From: Phycisphaerae bacterium | GTDB lineage: Bacteria > Planctomycetota > Phycisphaerae > Sedimentisphaerales > UBA12454 | Assembly: GCA_041652575.1 (NCBI GenBank) | Contig: JBAZHC010000015.1 | Coordinates: 14,710-78,709, forward strand | Direction of reading: 5' to 3' | DNA length: 64,000 nt | Shown: positions 42,607 through 51,067 of the stretch, piece after piece | How the letters are laid out: each line of letters opens with the position of its first letter | Position numbering within the stretch: position 1 is the first letter of the stretch | The notes under the pieces: generated by a model | What the model was told of the DNA's origin: nothing | The model's database searches: none | The model's input: the letters and a program-made list of their open reading frames with translations, nothing else | Program-made: the position numbers and the translations under genes

Positions 42607-43257
42607 TCATTGCGCACCTTTACCAGATACAACGTTTCCTATATTATTGAAAAGTTCAGTCATTTTTTTATGGTCCTTTTTGCCGGGCGAACTTTCGATT
42701 CCGCTGCAGACATCGATTCCGTAAAAGCCATGGCCGAGGGCCTCGATTACGTTTTCTGGTTTTATTCCGCCCGCGAGAAAGGTTCTGCCGAATATATGTC
42801 CCGTAAGTTCAGGCAGAGAGTTCCAGTCGAATCTTTCTCCTGTTCCGCCGTAAAGTACCGGATGGTAAGCGTCGAGCAGGAGTGCATCGACTGAAAAATT
42901 TTTCGCGTATTCGATATCTTTATTCGTTTGAATTCTTACGGCCTTTATAATCTGCGCGGGCATATTATTGAGCGATATGCAGAATCCCGGGCTTTCATCG
43001 CCGTGAAGCTGCACCCAGTTGAGCATTAAATCGCCGGCGATTTTGCGAATGGTGTCGGTGTCGGCGTTTACGAACAGGCCGACGATGTCAACAAAAGCAG
43101 GGAGTTTCACAATGATTTTTTCAGCTTCCTGCGGCGAGATGTATCTTGGGCTCGGAGAATGGAAATTGAAGCCGAGCATATCGGCGCCGAGCTGCACCGC
43201 CTTGATGGCATCTTCGGCATTTGTTATTCCGCATATTTTAACTTTTGATAAAGCCAT
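42607..43257 (-). CDS. trpF: Phosphoribosylanthranilate isomerase
   Basis: A 216-residue TIM barrel catalysing the Amadori rearrangement of PRA to CdRP. KICGIT near residue 7 holds the catalytic Cys; LDAY near 127 the Asp; LAGGIKPENV near 162 and GIDVCSGIESSPGKKD near 177 bind phosphate. Its substrate product CdRP is the substrate of TrpC, which is absent from this operon. Gap of 2 bp to trpD. Confidence 0.95.
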   Translation of the reverse strand: MALSKVKICGITNAEDAIKAVQLGADMLGFNFHSPSPRYISPQEAEKIIVKLPAFVDIVGLFVNADTDTIRKIAGDLMLNWVQLHGDESPGFCISLNNMPAQIIKAVRIQTNKDIEYAKNFSVDALLLDAYHPVLYGGTGERFDWNSLPELTGHIFGRTFLAGGIKPENVIEALGHGFYGIDVCSGIESSPGKKDHKKMTELFNNIGNVVSGKGAQ

Positions 43258-43259
43258 AA

Positions 43260-44282
43260 TTATTTTTTCTCGTTGGAAATTTTAACCAGTTTTTCGAGAC
43301 ACTGTGCCGCGGCGCCGGTATTTATGGATTCGGCGGCTTTTTCAAAACCGCTGTGCATATCATCGGCGAGGTTGGCGACCATTATCGCTGCCGCTGCATT
43401 CAGGAGCACCATATCGCGGGCAGGGCCTTTATTTTTGCCGTGCAGAATATCTTTTATAAGTCCCGCATTGTATTCCGCATTGCTGCCGACAAGCTCGGCC
43501 ATCTTCGGTGATGAAATTGGAAAATCTTTCGGATTGATTTCATAAGCAATCTTTTTTTTGTCTTTTAGTTCGACAACTTTCGTAACGGACGTGATGCTTA
43601 TTTCGTCAAGACCGCTGCCGTGGACAATCATCACGCGTTTGAGGCCGAGAATTTCAAAAGTCTCGGCGATTCTGTCGAGCAGAGATTCCTGGGGCACGCC
43701 CATTACCTGTCCCTGCGCACCGGCCGGGTTGGCAAGCGGGCCCAAAATGTTAAACGCTGTACGGAAATCGAGACTCTTCCTGATGGGCTGAACGAATTTC
43801 ATCGCGGGATGATACATCGGGGCGAACATAAATCCGATGTGCGCGTTTTCGATGCACTCGGCGACAATATCCGGGCCGCAGTCGACTTTAACGCTCATCG
43901 CTTCGAGCACATCCGCTGAGCCGCATTTGCTTGTGATGCCGCGGTTGCCGTGCTTTGCGACATAAGCGCCCGCACCGGCGGCGACCAATGCCGATGCGGT
44001 CGAGACATTGAACGTTTTCAGCGGCGCTCCACCTGTGCCACAGGTATCTATCATATAAGGAATTTTCGTGGTTACTTTTACGGCGTGGTCTCTGAGCGAC
44101 TGAGCAAGGCCGGCGAATTCGCTCGGCATCGCTTTTTTCATTCTCATCGCCGCTAAAAACGCGGCAATCTGAACCTCGGCAACTTCGCCTTTGAATATAG
44201 TATCCAGCAGGTCTTTTGCCTGTTCGTATTTCAGGTTGCCGCCTTCGAGAAGGATTTCGAGATATTGTGTAATTTTCGTCAT
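43260..44282 (-). CDS. trpD: Anthranilate phosphoribosyltransferase
   Basis: A 340-residue class III nucleoside phosphorylase-like enzyme attaching PRPP ribose to anthranilate. DTCGTGGAPLKTFNVSTASA near 80-98 is the PRPP-binding GTGG loop, KHGNRGITSKCGSADVLEA near 110-127 the second conserved block, and GSGLDEIS near 218 the third. Not fused to TrpG. Overlaps trpG by 4 nt. Confidence 0.96.
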   Translation of the reverse strand: MTKITQYLEILLEGGNLKYEQAKDLLDTIFKGEVAEVQIAAFLAAMRMKKAMPSEFAGLAQSLRDHAVKVTTKIPYMIDTCGTGGAPLKTFNVSTASALVAAGAGAYVAKHGNRGITSKCGSADVLEAMSVKVDCGPDIVAECIENAHIGFMFAPMYHPAMKFVQPIRKSLDFRTAFNILGPLANPAGAQGQVMGVPQESLLDRIAETFEILGLKRVMIVHGSGLDEISITSVTKVVELKDKKKIAYEINPKDFPISSPKMAELVGSNAEYNAGLIKDILHGKNKGPARDMVLLNAAAAIMVANLADDMHSGFEKAAESINTGAAAQCLEKLVKISNEKK

Positions 44283-44899
44283 AGTGATACTCTCCTGTTC
44301 TTTAATGCTATTGTTAAAAGGTTCTGTATAATTTTTCCGCCTGTCGGAGTAAGGATACTTTCCGGATGAAACTGCACGCCGAAAATCGGTTTTTGCTTAT
44401 GCTGTACTCCCATTACGATACCTTCATACTCGGCGGTTACCGCCAGGCAGTCCGGCACCCTGACGGCGCAGAGACTATGATACCTGCCGGCCTGGAGCGG
44501 ATTTTCGAGGCCTTCGAAAATTCCTTTGCCGTTATGGGTAACTCTCGAAGCCTTGCCGTGCATTACCTTCGGCGCGTGGCTGACCGTGCCGCCGAAGTAT
44601 TCGACAATAGCCTGATGACCGAGGCACACTCCGAATATCGGAAGTATATCTTTAAAATAGCCTATCGCCTCAATCGTAACGCCTGCTTTTGCCGGCGTAC
44701 CGGGGCCGGGAGAGATTATCAGTAAATCAGGCTCAAATTCACCGGCGATTTGTTTAAGAGTTTCCAGCGGCGTATCGGCGCGATAAACTTTCGCGACGCA
44801 GTTTCTTTTGCAGAAGTCATCGACAAGGTTATATGTAAACGAATCGAAGTTGTCGATGAACAGGACTTTCGGATTTTGGCTTGTATCATTCATTTTCAT
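44279..44899 (-). CDS. trpG: Anthranilate synthase glutamine amidotransferase subunit
   Basis: A 206-residue class I amidotransferase. GVCLGHQAIVEYFGG near 90 contains the nucleophile Cys and FHPESI near 177 the His-Glu pair. It provides ammonia to TrpE. Standalone, with 4-nt overlaps to both trpE and trpD. A dual role as PabA is possible but not indicated. Confidence 0.95.
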   Translation of the reverse strand: MKMNDTSQNPKVLFIDNFDSFTYNLVDDFCKRNCVAKVYRADTPLETLKQIAGEFEPDLLIISPGPGTPAKAGVTIEAIGYFKDILPIFGVCLGHQAIVEYFGGTVSHAPKVMHGKASRVTHNGKGIFEGLENPLQAGRYHSLCAVRVPDCLAVTAEYEGIVMGVQHKQKPIFGVQFHPESILTPTGGKIIQNLLTIALKNRRVSL

Positions 44900-46500
44900 A
44901 TTCCTCTCACCGCCCGCAGGCAGGAATTCGCCTTGTGGCCTGTTTCCTCAAATTCTGTTTTCGGCACGCTGTCATGGACTATACCCGCTCCTGCGCGAAC
45001 ATAAGCAATATGGTCCTTTACCTGCAGCGAACGTATAGTTATACAGCTATCGAACTGTCCGTCAACGGTTAAATACATTACCGCACCGCCGTAATAGCCG
45101 CGTTTGTTTTTTTCGAGCTGGCGGATGATTTTCATCGCTTCTATTTTTGGGGCGCCTGTCAGCGTTCCCATATTCATCGTCGCAAGATATGCGCTTAAGG
45201 CGTCGAGTTCGCTTGCCAGTGTTCCTTTCACATTGCTTACAAGGTGCATTACCGATTCGTATTTTTCGGCAATCAAAAGTTCGTTTACTATTCGCGAACC
45301 TTTTTGGGTCACTCTTGCGATATCGTTTCTTGCGAGGTCAACGAGCATCATATGCTCTGCAAGTTCCTTGCGGTCGAGTTTCAGTTCCGCTTCGTATCTG
45401 AAATCGGTATCTGGGTCGATTTTGCCGTTAACTTTGCCTCGCGGTTTTGTTCCGGCAATCGGGCGGATTTCGACCTGACGGTTTTTCGTTCCGCTGACGC
45501 GCAGATTAAGCTCCGGGCTTGCGCCTGTCAGAACTGTATTTGGCGTATTGATGTAAAACATATAGGGCGACGGGTTGAGCTGCCGGAGTTTTTTATAAAC
45601 GTCGAGCGGCTCATCGGGGCAAGGCTCCGTAATCGTCCTGCTGAGAACAACCTGAAATATATCGCCGTCGGTGATGTGTTTCTTGGCGGTCTGAACCATC
45701 TGTTCGTATTCCGCCTGTTCGGTATCCGTGCCGGTTTGGGGCAGGGGGCCGAGGTATCTTTTGGGCATTGGCATTTCGGTTTTCAACGTCTTAAAGTAAT
45801 AATCGAAGCAGTTTTCGGCATCTGCCATAATTTCATTTTTGTCGTCGCTGGTCATCACGACATTTACGACTATGTAGGCTCTGCCGGTTTTGTGGTCCAT
45901 CAGGAAAATATTATCGGCAAAATAAAGTTCGTAATCCGGCACGTCGAGCAGGACATTTTTATTCGCGGGCAGTTTTTCGAACTGGTCGATGAAGTCGTAA
46001 CTCAAAGCGCCGAGCATTCCACAGGTAACACGAAACGGCTGTCCTGAAAGTTCGAAAGCGAAATTAACCGCCCTGATAACGTCCATCTGATTCACCGCTT
46101 TTAATCTGGCTTGTTCGTCGATGATGTCGTGGTCGGGATTGAGACGGCCGGTAATGCGGTCTTTTTCGAATTTTATTTCTTTGCAGAAATCGAATCTGTC
46201 TCTTGCGACAGTCGCGAAATATTTTATCATTCTTTTGCCCACAGGACTCAGCGCAACAATTTGGAAATCGGCGCCTTTGCCGGCGAGATACAAGGCCGGC
46301 CTGGCCGTGCCGAAAGTCAGTTCTCCCTCGTTTTTGCCGGCAAGGTGGTCCCTGGACTCAAGAAGGCAGCAATGCTGTTTTCGGCCGTAATCGCTCAGCT
46401 TTGCGAAAAAATCAACCGGCTCGGAAACGTCAATCTCCCTTACAAGCGGGATAATCTGGCCCACTTTCGCGTTATTGATTTTCTGGTTTAATTCTGTCAT
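44896..46500 (-). CDS. trpE: Anthranilate synthase component I
   Basis: A 534-residue chorismate-utilising enzyme. CLLES near residue 42 is the tryptophan feedback-binding motif. The catalytic domain has RPIAGTKPRG near 340, ELKLDRKELAEHMMLVDLARND near 370 and GTLTGAPKIEAM near 460. The feedback motif favours TrpE over PabB. It is the first structural gene of the operon, 137 bp after an attenuator terminator. The ribosome-binding site is weak (GAGAAAAAG). Confidence 0.95.
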   Translation of the reverse strand: MTELNQKINNAKVGQIIPLVREIDVSEPVDFFAKLSDYGRKQHCCLLESRDHLAGKNEGELTFGTARPALYLAGKGADFQIVALSPVGKRMIKYFATVARDRFDFCKEIKFEKDRITGRLNPDHDIIDEQARLKAVNQMDVIRAVNFAFELSGQPFRVTCGMLGALSYDFIDQFEKLPANKNVLLDVPDYELYFADNIFLMDHKTGRAYIVVNVVMTSDDKNEIMADAENCFDYYFKTLKTEMPMPKRYLGPLPQTGTDTEQAEYEQMVQTAKKHITDGDIFQVVLSRTITEPCPDEPLDVYKKLRQLNPSPYMFYINTPNTVLTGASPELNLRVSGTKNRQVEIRPIAGTKPRGKVNGKIDPDTDFRYEAELKLDRKELAEHMMLVDLARNDIARVTQKGSRIVNELLIAEKYESVMHLVSNVKGTLASELDALSAYLATMNMGTLTGAPKIEAMKIIRQLEKNKRGYYGGAVMYLTVDGQFDSCITIRSLQVKDHIAYVRAGAGIVHDSVPKTEFEETGHKANSCLRAVRGI

Positions 46501-46636
46501 ATCTTTTTCTCACACACTTTAAGGTTAATAATATACATCCCGTTAGACCTATTTACAACAATGCAGGCCATACAAATTTTCCTGTTTTCACCATATTTAA
46601 CACCTATTCAAATTTAAAACAGGTCTAACCGGATAC

Positions 46637-46669
46637 AAAAAAAACGACCTGCCGCTACCGACAGGTCGT
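46637..46669 (-). terminator. trp attenuator terminator (3:4 hairpin)
   Basis: On the minus strand ACGACCTG and CAGGTCGT (46662-46669 and 46644-46651) form an 8-bp stem with a 10-nt loop, followed directly by a run of seven T. It lies between the leader peptide gene and trpE, so it must be read through for expression. Confidence 0.9.
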
Positions 46670-46735
46670 GAAATTTTATTTTATATATTTTTTAAAGGTA
46701 CAGAAAGGCTCACAACCCGTCAGCTATTTGACAGG
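46659..46735 (-). promoter_or_regulatory. trp leader: alternative 1:2 and 2:3 RNA hairpins
   Basis: Region 1 CCTGTCA (46729-46735) can pair with region 2 TGACGGG (46716-46722). Region 2 GACGGGTTGTG (46711-46721) can instead pair over 11 positions (two G-U) with region 3 CACGACCTGTC (46660-46670), which includes the 5' arm of the terminator. Ribosome stalling on the Trp codons would block region 1 and favour the antiterminator. All complementarities are read directly; the mechanism follows the enterobacterial trp model. Confidence 0.85.
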
Positions 46736-46777
46736 CCACCACCAACCAAAACGAACCTTAGAAAAATTATGAGCCAT
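46724..46777 (-). CDS. trpL: trp operon leader peptide (17 aa, three consecutive Trp)
   Basis: ATG to TAG encodes MAHNFSKVRFGWWWPVK. Three successive TGG codons lie four codons before the stop, exactly where stalling would cover hairpin region 1. The ORF is too short to be noticed by gene finders but has the right position: ~10 bp after a promoter and ~55 bp before the terminator. No ribosome-binding site is visible, so translation may be leaderless. A second mini-ORF with one Trp (46553-46594) lies after the terminator; I give it little weight. Confidence 0.85.
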   Translation of the reverse strand: MAHNFSKVRFGWWWPVK

Positions 46778-46787
46778 AGTTGTTGTA

Positions 46788-46816
46788 ATAGTAACAATAT
46801 AACGGTTTTTTGTCAA
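46788..46816 (-). promoter_or_regulatory. trp operon promoter
   Basis: On the minus strand TTGACA (46811-46816), 17-bp spacer, TACTAT (46788-46793). The leader ATG is only 10 bp past the -10 box. No TrpR-type palindrome is obvious. Confidence 0.8.
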
Positions 46817-46887
46817 GCGAATTGTTTTGCGGTTTTTGAATGCTTGCGGAATGAACGGTTTTTGCGTATATTGTTGCTCGATTATCC

Positions 46888-46923
46888 GTCCTTCGCCCCG
46901 ATTTTATCGGGGCTGCGAAGGAC
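46888..46923. repeat. Strong hairpin between trp and ahcY promoters
   Basis: GTCCTTCGCCCCGAT (46888-46902) pairs with ATCGGG and GCGAAGGAC (46906-46923) with a three-base bulge: 15 base pairs around a TTT loop. It may be a REP-like unit (contains CCCCGAT...ATCGGGGCT) or a transcriptional barrier between divergent genes. Confidence 0.55.
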
Positions 46924-46992
46924 AGGTCGGAAATTGTTAAAAAGCCTTAAGATGGTTAAAATAGAGACTGTTGCATAAATTGGAGTAAAAAA

Positions 46993-48417
46993 ATGAGTAT
47001 ATTGAAATACGACCCGAACCTGCCGTATAAAGTAGCTGATATATCGCTTGCCGAGTGGGGCAGAAAAGAACTGAACCTTGCCCGTAATGAAATGCCGGGG
47101 CTGATGGCCGTCCGCGCAAAATACGGCAAGGAAAAACCGCTCAAGGGTTTGAAAATCAGCGGGTCCCTGCATATGACGATTCAAACGGCAATGCTGATTG
47201 AGACGCTTGTCGAACTCGGCGCAAAGGTAAGATGGGCTTCGTGTAATATTTTCAGTACGCAGGACCATGCGGCCGCGGCGGTCGCGAAAGAAAAACTTGC
47301 GGCTGTTTTCGCATGGAAGGGCGAGTCGCTCGATGAATACTGGTGGTGCACCGAGCAGGCTCTTTTGTGGCCTGACGGCGGCGGACCTGATTTGATTGTC
47401 GATGACGGCGGAGACGCAACACTGATTATTCATCAGGGCGTAAAAATTGAAAAAGATTCTTCGCTGCTGAATGAGACCAGCGATAATCACGAAATGCAGA
47501 TAATTATGAGTCGTTTAAAAGCTTCTGTCGCTGAAAATCCGCAGAGGTGGACGAAAATCGCAAAGGCAATCAAAGGTGTTTCCGAAGAAACGACAACCGG
47601 TGTCGGCAGACTTTATCAAATGCAGAATGACGGCTCTCTGCTGTTCCCGGCGATTAATGTAAACGATTCGGTTACCAAATCAAAATTCGATAATCTTTAC
47701 GGCTGCCGTGAATCGCTGGCCGATGGTTTGAAAAGGGCGACAGATATTATGGTCGCGGGCAAATGCGTTATCGTCTGCGGCTACGGCGATGTCGGCAAAG
47801 GCTGCGCTCAGTCGATGCGCGGCTTCGGCGCAAGGGTAATCATTACGGAAATCGACCCGATATGCGCTTTGCAGGCGGCGATGGAAGGTTACGAAGTGAA
47901 AACGCTCGAACAGGTAGTAGAGGAAGGCGATATATTCGTAAGCGCTACAGGCTGCTGCAATGTCATCCGCGGCGAACATATGGAAAAGATGAAAAACGAA
48001 GCGATTATCTGCAACATCGGCCATTTCGACCACGAAATACAGATGAGCTATCTCGAAAAAAATCCGAAATGCAAAAAAGAGAATATCAAGCCGCAGGTTG
48101 ACAAATGGACCGTTCTTTCCGGAAGGTCGATTATCATTCTCGCCGAGGGCAGGCTGGTAAATCTCGGCTGCGCGACGGGCCATCCGAGTTTTGTTATGAG
48201 CAACAGTTTTACGAACCAGACTCTTGCCCAGATAATGCTCGCCAAAGGCGGCCTTGAGAAAAAAGTTTATACGCTGCCGAAAAAACTCGATGAGGAAGTC
48301 GCAAGACTTCATCTCGGCCGGTTAAGCGCTTCCCTGACTAAACTTACGCCGGAGCAGGCAAAATATCTAAACATTCCGGCAGAAGGACCGTTCAAGCCGG
48401 AGCATTACAGATACTAA
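46993..48417 (+). CDS. ahcY: S-adenosylhomocysteine hydrolase
   Basis: A 474-residue NAD-dependent enzyme splitting SAH into adenosine and homocysteine. The N-terminal block contains [16 protein letters not shown] residues ([13 protein letters not shown] near 35), substrate-binding DDGGDAT near 137 and [16 protein letters not shown] near 195. [19 protein letters not shown] near 259 is the Rossmann NAD loop, and HFDHEIQ near 346 and the C-terminal KPEHYRY match the family. GGAG lies 7 bp before the ATG. Recycles SAH from the DNA and other methyltransferases. I looked for a SAH riboswitch upstream and did not see one. Confidence 0.97.
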   Translation: MSILKYDPNLPYKVADISLAEWGRKELNLARNEMPGLMAVRAKYGKEKPLKGLKISGSLHMTIQTAMLIETLVELGAKVRWASCNIFSTQDHAAAAVAKEKLAAVFAWKGESLDEYWWCTEQALLWPDGGGPDLIVDDGGDATLIIHQGVKIEKDSSLLNETSDNHEMQIIMSRLKASVAENPQRWTKIAKAIKGVSEETTTGVGRLYQMQNDGSLLFPAINVNDSVTKSKFDNLYGCRESLADGLKRATDIMVAGKCVIVCGYGDVGKGCAQSMRGFGARVIITEIDPICALQAAMEGYEVKTLEQVVEEGDIFVSATGCCNVIRGEHMEKMKNEAIICNIGHFDHEIQMSYLEKNPKCKKENIKPQVDKWTVLSGRSIIILAEGRLVNLGCATGHPSFVMSNSFTNQTLAQIMLAKGGLEKKVYTLPKKLDEEVARLHLGRLSASLTKLTPEQAKYLNIPAEGPFKPEHYRY

Positions 48418-48423
48418 AAAGTT

Positions 48424-48512
48424 AAAATTCGAAATCCGAAACTATTTGGAACATTTGAAAATTAAAATTTTGAATTTGTTTCGTATTTCGGATTTCGTGC
48501 TTGGGATTTTCT
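48424..48512. repeat. Inverted-repeat element of the ATTCGAAATCCGAAAC type
   Basis: AAATTCGAAATCCGAAAC (48424-48441) is mirrored by GTTTCGTATTTCGGATTTCG (48479-48498), with an AT-rich GAAAATTAAAATTTTGAAT-like centre. It fills the ahcY-archease gap. Confidence 0.65.
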
Positions 48513-48516
48513 TATT

Positions 48517-48924
48517 ATGTGGGAACATTTCGCACATCAGGCTGATATCGGCATAAGAGCCACTGCCGACAGTTTAAGCAGTGCGTTCGAAGATGCCGCA
48601 ATCGCTCTTACGGCAATCGTTACAAAGCCGAAAAAAGTGGAAGCCAAAGAATCTGTAAATATAGATTGCAGCGGCAAAAATGAGGAGCTTCTGTTTGTCA
48701 ACTGGCTCAACGCCGTTATTTATGAAATGGTTGTGCGAAAGATGCTCTTTAGTAAATTTGATGTTTCAATTGAAAACTTAAAGCTTTCTGCGAAAATATG
48801 GGGCGAAAAGATTAATCAGGAAAAACATTCACCCGCGGTTGAGCCGAAAGCGGTAACTTATAATCAATTGAGCGTAACAGAAGAAAACGGTAAATGGCTT
48901 GCCCAATGTGTAGTTGACGTTTAG
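48517..48924 (+). CDS. Archease (RtcB activator)
   Basis: A 135-residue protein. HQADIGIRATADSLSSAFEDAA (residues ~7-28) contains the metal-binding Asp of archease, ELLFVNWLNAVIYEM near 53-67 the conserved core and VEPKAVTYNQL near 110 the C-terminal loop. Archease accelerates guanylylation and turnover of the RNA ligase RtcB, whose gene follows. The stop codon TAG is the first triplet of a repeat-C copy. Confidence 0.9.
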   Translation: MWEHFAHQADIGIRATADSLSSAFEDAAIALTAIVTKPKKVEAKESVNIDCSGKNEELLFVNWLNAVIYEMVVRKMLFSKFDVSIENLKLSAKIWGEKINQEKHSPAVEPKAVTYNQLSVTEENGKWLAQCVVDV

Positions 48925-49020
48925 ACACAGACTAACACGGACTTTTTAGACACGGATTTACACGGATTAACACTGTTTATAATTTATTTTTCTCTGTGTT
49001 CTCTGTGAGCTCTGTGGCTA
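48922..49020 (+). repeat. Repeat C and repeat B between archease and rtcB
   Basis: TAGACACAGACTAACACGGA (48922-48941) starts with the archease stop; TAGACACGGATTTACACGGA follows at 48947-48966. Repeat B (TCTCTGTGTTCTCTGTGAGC then TCTGTGGCTA) occupies 48991-49020, oriented toward rtcB. Confidence 0.8.
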
Positions 49021-49051
49021 TTTAAATTTTAATATCTCGGTGGCAGAATTT

Positions 49052-50482
49052 ATGGCGAAACCACAATTAAAACAGATTGGCGAATATTGCTGGCAAATCG
49101 AGCCTTTCGGCAAAATGAATGTGCCCGGCGTGATTTTCGCCGACCATAATCTGATAAACGATATCGACGAAAAAACTATGTCGCAGGTTTGCAATGTCGC
49201 CGCTCTGCCGGGAATCGTAAAAGCCTCTTTCGCTATGCCGGACGCTCACATGGGTTATGGATTTCCGATTGGAGGCGTCGCGGCGTTCGACCCTGAAGAT
49301 GGCGGCGTAATCTCCGGCGGAGGTGTCGGTTTCGATATCGCATGCGGAGTAAGAACATTTCATACGGGCCTGACCGAAGAAGATATAAATAGTGTAAAAG
49401 AAAAATTGGCTGAATCTTTGTTCCGCGATATTCCGGCAGGGGTCGGCAGTACAGGCAATATCAATTTAAGCACTGCCCAGCTCGATAATATGCTCGCAGG
49501 CGGCGCGGCCTGGGCCGTTGAAAAAGGCTTCGGCACAAAAGAGGATTTGAATTTTATCGAAGAAGGCGGCTTTGTAAAAGGCGCTAACCCGTCAAAAGTT
49601 TCGTCTCAGGCTAAAAGACGTCAGCAGGAGCAAATGGGTACGCTCGGAAGCGGCAATCATTATCTCGAAATTCAAAAAGTCGCTGATACTTATGATTCAC
49701 AGATTGCCGAAGGGTTCGGACTGAAAAAAGGTGATTTGCTCGTAAGTATTCACTGCGGCTCGCGCGGGCTGGGTCATCAAATCGGCACGGATTTTCTCAG
49801 GGAAATGGCTTCGCAGGCTGCGCAATACGGAATCGACCTGCCCGACAGGGAACTCGCATCGGTGCCGATAAATAGTCCCTTAGGCGCCGATTATCTCGGC
49901 GCGATGCGTTCGGGAATAAATTGCGCTCTTGCTAACAGACAGATTCTTACTGAACTTGTCAGACGTGTCTTTGCGAAAATTTTCCCAAAGGCACAATTGA
50001 ATATGCTTTACGATGTAAGCCACAACACTGCGAAAATGGAAGAGCATAATGTTAACGGAAAAATGAAACAGTTATTGATTCACCGCAAGGGCGCTACGCG
50101 TTCTTTCGGGCCGGGAAGCATCGATTTGCCGCCTCGTTATAAATCGTTCGGCCAGCCTGTTTTGATTGGCGGAAGCATGGGAACTTCTTCTTATATCCTT
50201 GCCGGGACAAGCGAAAGCGAAAATCTTGCGTTCAGCTCGGCCTGTCACGGCGCCGGCAGAAGTATGAGCAGAACAGCCGCGACGAAAAAATGGCAGGGCA
50301 GCCAGATTGTTAAAGACCTTGCCCAAAGAAAGATAATTATTAAATCGAGGTCGATGCGGGGCCTCGCCGAGGAAGCCCCTGATGCGTATAAAAATGTCAG
50401 TGCAGTTGTCGAGGCGACTGCAAACGCAGGCCTCGCGAAAAAGGTAGCGAAGTTACTGCCCATTATTTGCGTCAAGGGCTGA
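49052..50482 (+). CDS. rtcB: RNA-splicing ligase RtcB
   Basis: A ~476-residue GTP- and Mn-dependent ligase joining RNA 2',3'-cyclic phosphate to 5'-OH ends. AMPDAHMGYGFPIGGVAAF near 60-80, GGGVGFDIACGVR near 95 (metal-binding Asp and Cys), GSGNHYLEIQ near 205, HCGSRGLGHQIG near 235 and HKGATRSFGPG near 345 are all present, and the guanylylated-His region CHGAGRSMSR near 408. I prefer the ATG at 49052 over a GTG four codons earlier. The archease-rtcB pair suggests RNA repair or tRNA splicing. Its 3' end overlaps the convergent membrane gene by 30 bp. Confidence 0.95.
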   Translation: MAKPQLKQIGEYCWQIEPFGKMNVPGVIFADHNLINDIDEKTMSQVCNVAALPGIVKASFAMPDAHMGYGFPIGGVAAFDPEDGGVISGGGVGFDIACGVRTFHTGLTEEDINSVKEKLAESLFRDIPAGVGSTGNINLSTAQLDNMLAGGAAWAVEKGFGTKEDLNFIEEGGFVKGANPSKVSSQAKRRQQEQMGTLGSGNHYLEIQKVADTYDSQIAEGFGLKKGDLLVSIHCGSRGLGHQIGTDFLREMASQAAQYGIDLPDRELASVPINSPLGADYLGAMRSGINCALANRQILTELVRRVFAKIFPKAQLNMLYDVSHNTAKMEEHNVNGKMKQLLIHRKGATRSFGPGSIDLPPRYKSFGQPVLIGGSMGTSSYILAGTSESENLAFSSACHGAGRSMSRTAATKKWQGSQIVKDLAQRKIIIKSRSMRGLAEEAPDAYKNVSAVVEATANAGLAKKVAKLLPIICVKG

Positions 50483-50926
50483 TTTCTCCGCGGATAAAGC
50501 TTTTTCAGTTTTTCGCTGGAGAATACCGCGAATCAGTCTGGTTATACCGACAGCAAGAAATACCAGAGCAACGAATAATGCGATTCCGCTGTCATCCTCT
50601 ATTTTACCGTTGGTGGCCGCAAGTATGACAATTATTAAACACAGACCCATCACAGATAACCCGATTCCAGCACTAAGATTTATTATCCAGTTGGGGCCTT
50701 TCTGTTTAACAGATCTGAGTTCCGACAGCGGCGTGCCTTTTTCAATTGCCGCCAGAATCTGCTGATGCTCAAGACGTTTTTTATTCAAAACATACCAAAA
50801 AGCCATAACAATCGCTACAATTGCAACTACAAACGGCAGGGCACCGATTATAAAAGGCCAATTGCCTATTTCAACCTTATCTCCGCCGGCTTCGCTGACA
50901 GTTAAAGCTAAAATTTGAGGGAACAT
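50453..50926 (-). CDS. DUF6249-like membrane protein
   Basis: A 157-residue protein with a hydrophobic helix at ~27-48, a cytosolic KKRLEHQQILAAIEKG segment, then two helices at ~85-105 and ~117-135. The EHQQxLAAIEKGTP motif is typical of small membrane proteins near ECF sigma factors. It is transcribed divergently from the sigma gene, from a matching ECF-type promoter, so it is a likely regulon member. Confidence 0.65.
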   Translation of the reverse strand: MFPQILALTVSEAGGDKVEIGNWPFIIGALPFVVAIVAIVMAFWYVLNKKRLEHQQILAAIEKGTPLSELRSVKQKGPNWIINLSAGIGLSVMGLCLIIVILAATNGKIEDDSGIALFVALVFLAVGITRLIRGILQRKTEKALSAEKSALDANNGQ

Positions 50927-50981
50927 ATTAAATTCCTTTCAAAATATCTTTTTTTATAATTATTGTTGCGATTTCGCTTAT

Positions 50982-51009
50982 TAGTCGCAAGACTTATCAT
51001 AAAGGTTTC
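50982..51009 (-). promoter_or_regulatory. ECF-type promoter of the DUF6249-like gene
   Basis: On the minus strand GAAACCT (51003-51009), 15-bp spacer, CGACTA (50982-50987) followed by ATA. Same architecture as the divergent sigma-gene promoter. Confidence 0.7.
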
Positions 51010-51018
51010 AAAAAAAAT

Positions 51019-51046
51019 GAAACTTTTTTGTCGTTTCCGGCGACTA
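51019..51046 (+). promoter_or_regulatory. ECF-type promoter of the sigma factor gene
   Basis: GAAACTT (51019-51025), 15-bp spacer, CGACTA (51041-51046) followed by ATA. The GAAAC/CG(T/A)CTA form is the usual ECF sigma target, suggesting autoregulation. Confidence 0.7.
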
Positions 51047-51067
51047 ATATAGTAAAGGAGTCGTTTT

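Noticed and set aside
45244..46047. 267-codon plus-strand frame antisense to trpE
   Set aside because: trpE is certain; the antisense translation has no family pattern.
46553..46594. Second 13-aa mini-ORF with one Trp codon just before trpE
   Set aside because: It lies after the attenuator terminator with no associated hairpin set; likely chance.
46820..46992. SAH riboswitch upstream of ahcY
   Set aside because: I looked for the conserved GAGGAGCG/GCUC core and did not find it; only a simple strong hairpin is present.
41289..49020. CRISPR array suggested by recurring CTCTGTG words
   Set aside because: Copies are dispersed, differ in length, lie in several intergenic gaps and have no regular spacers or cas genes.
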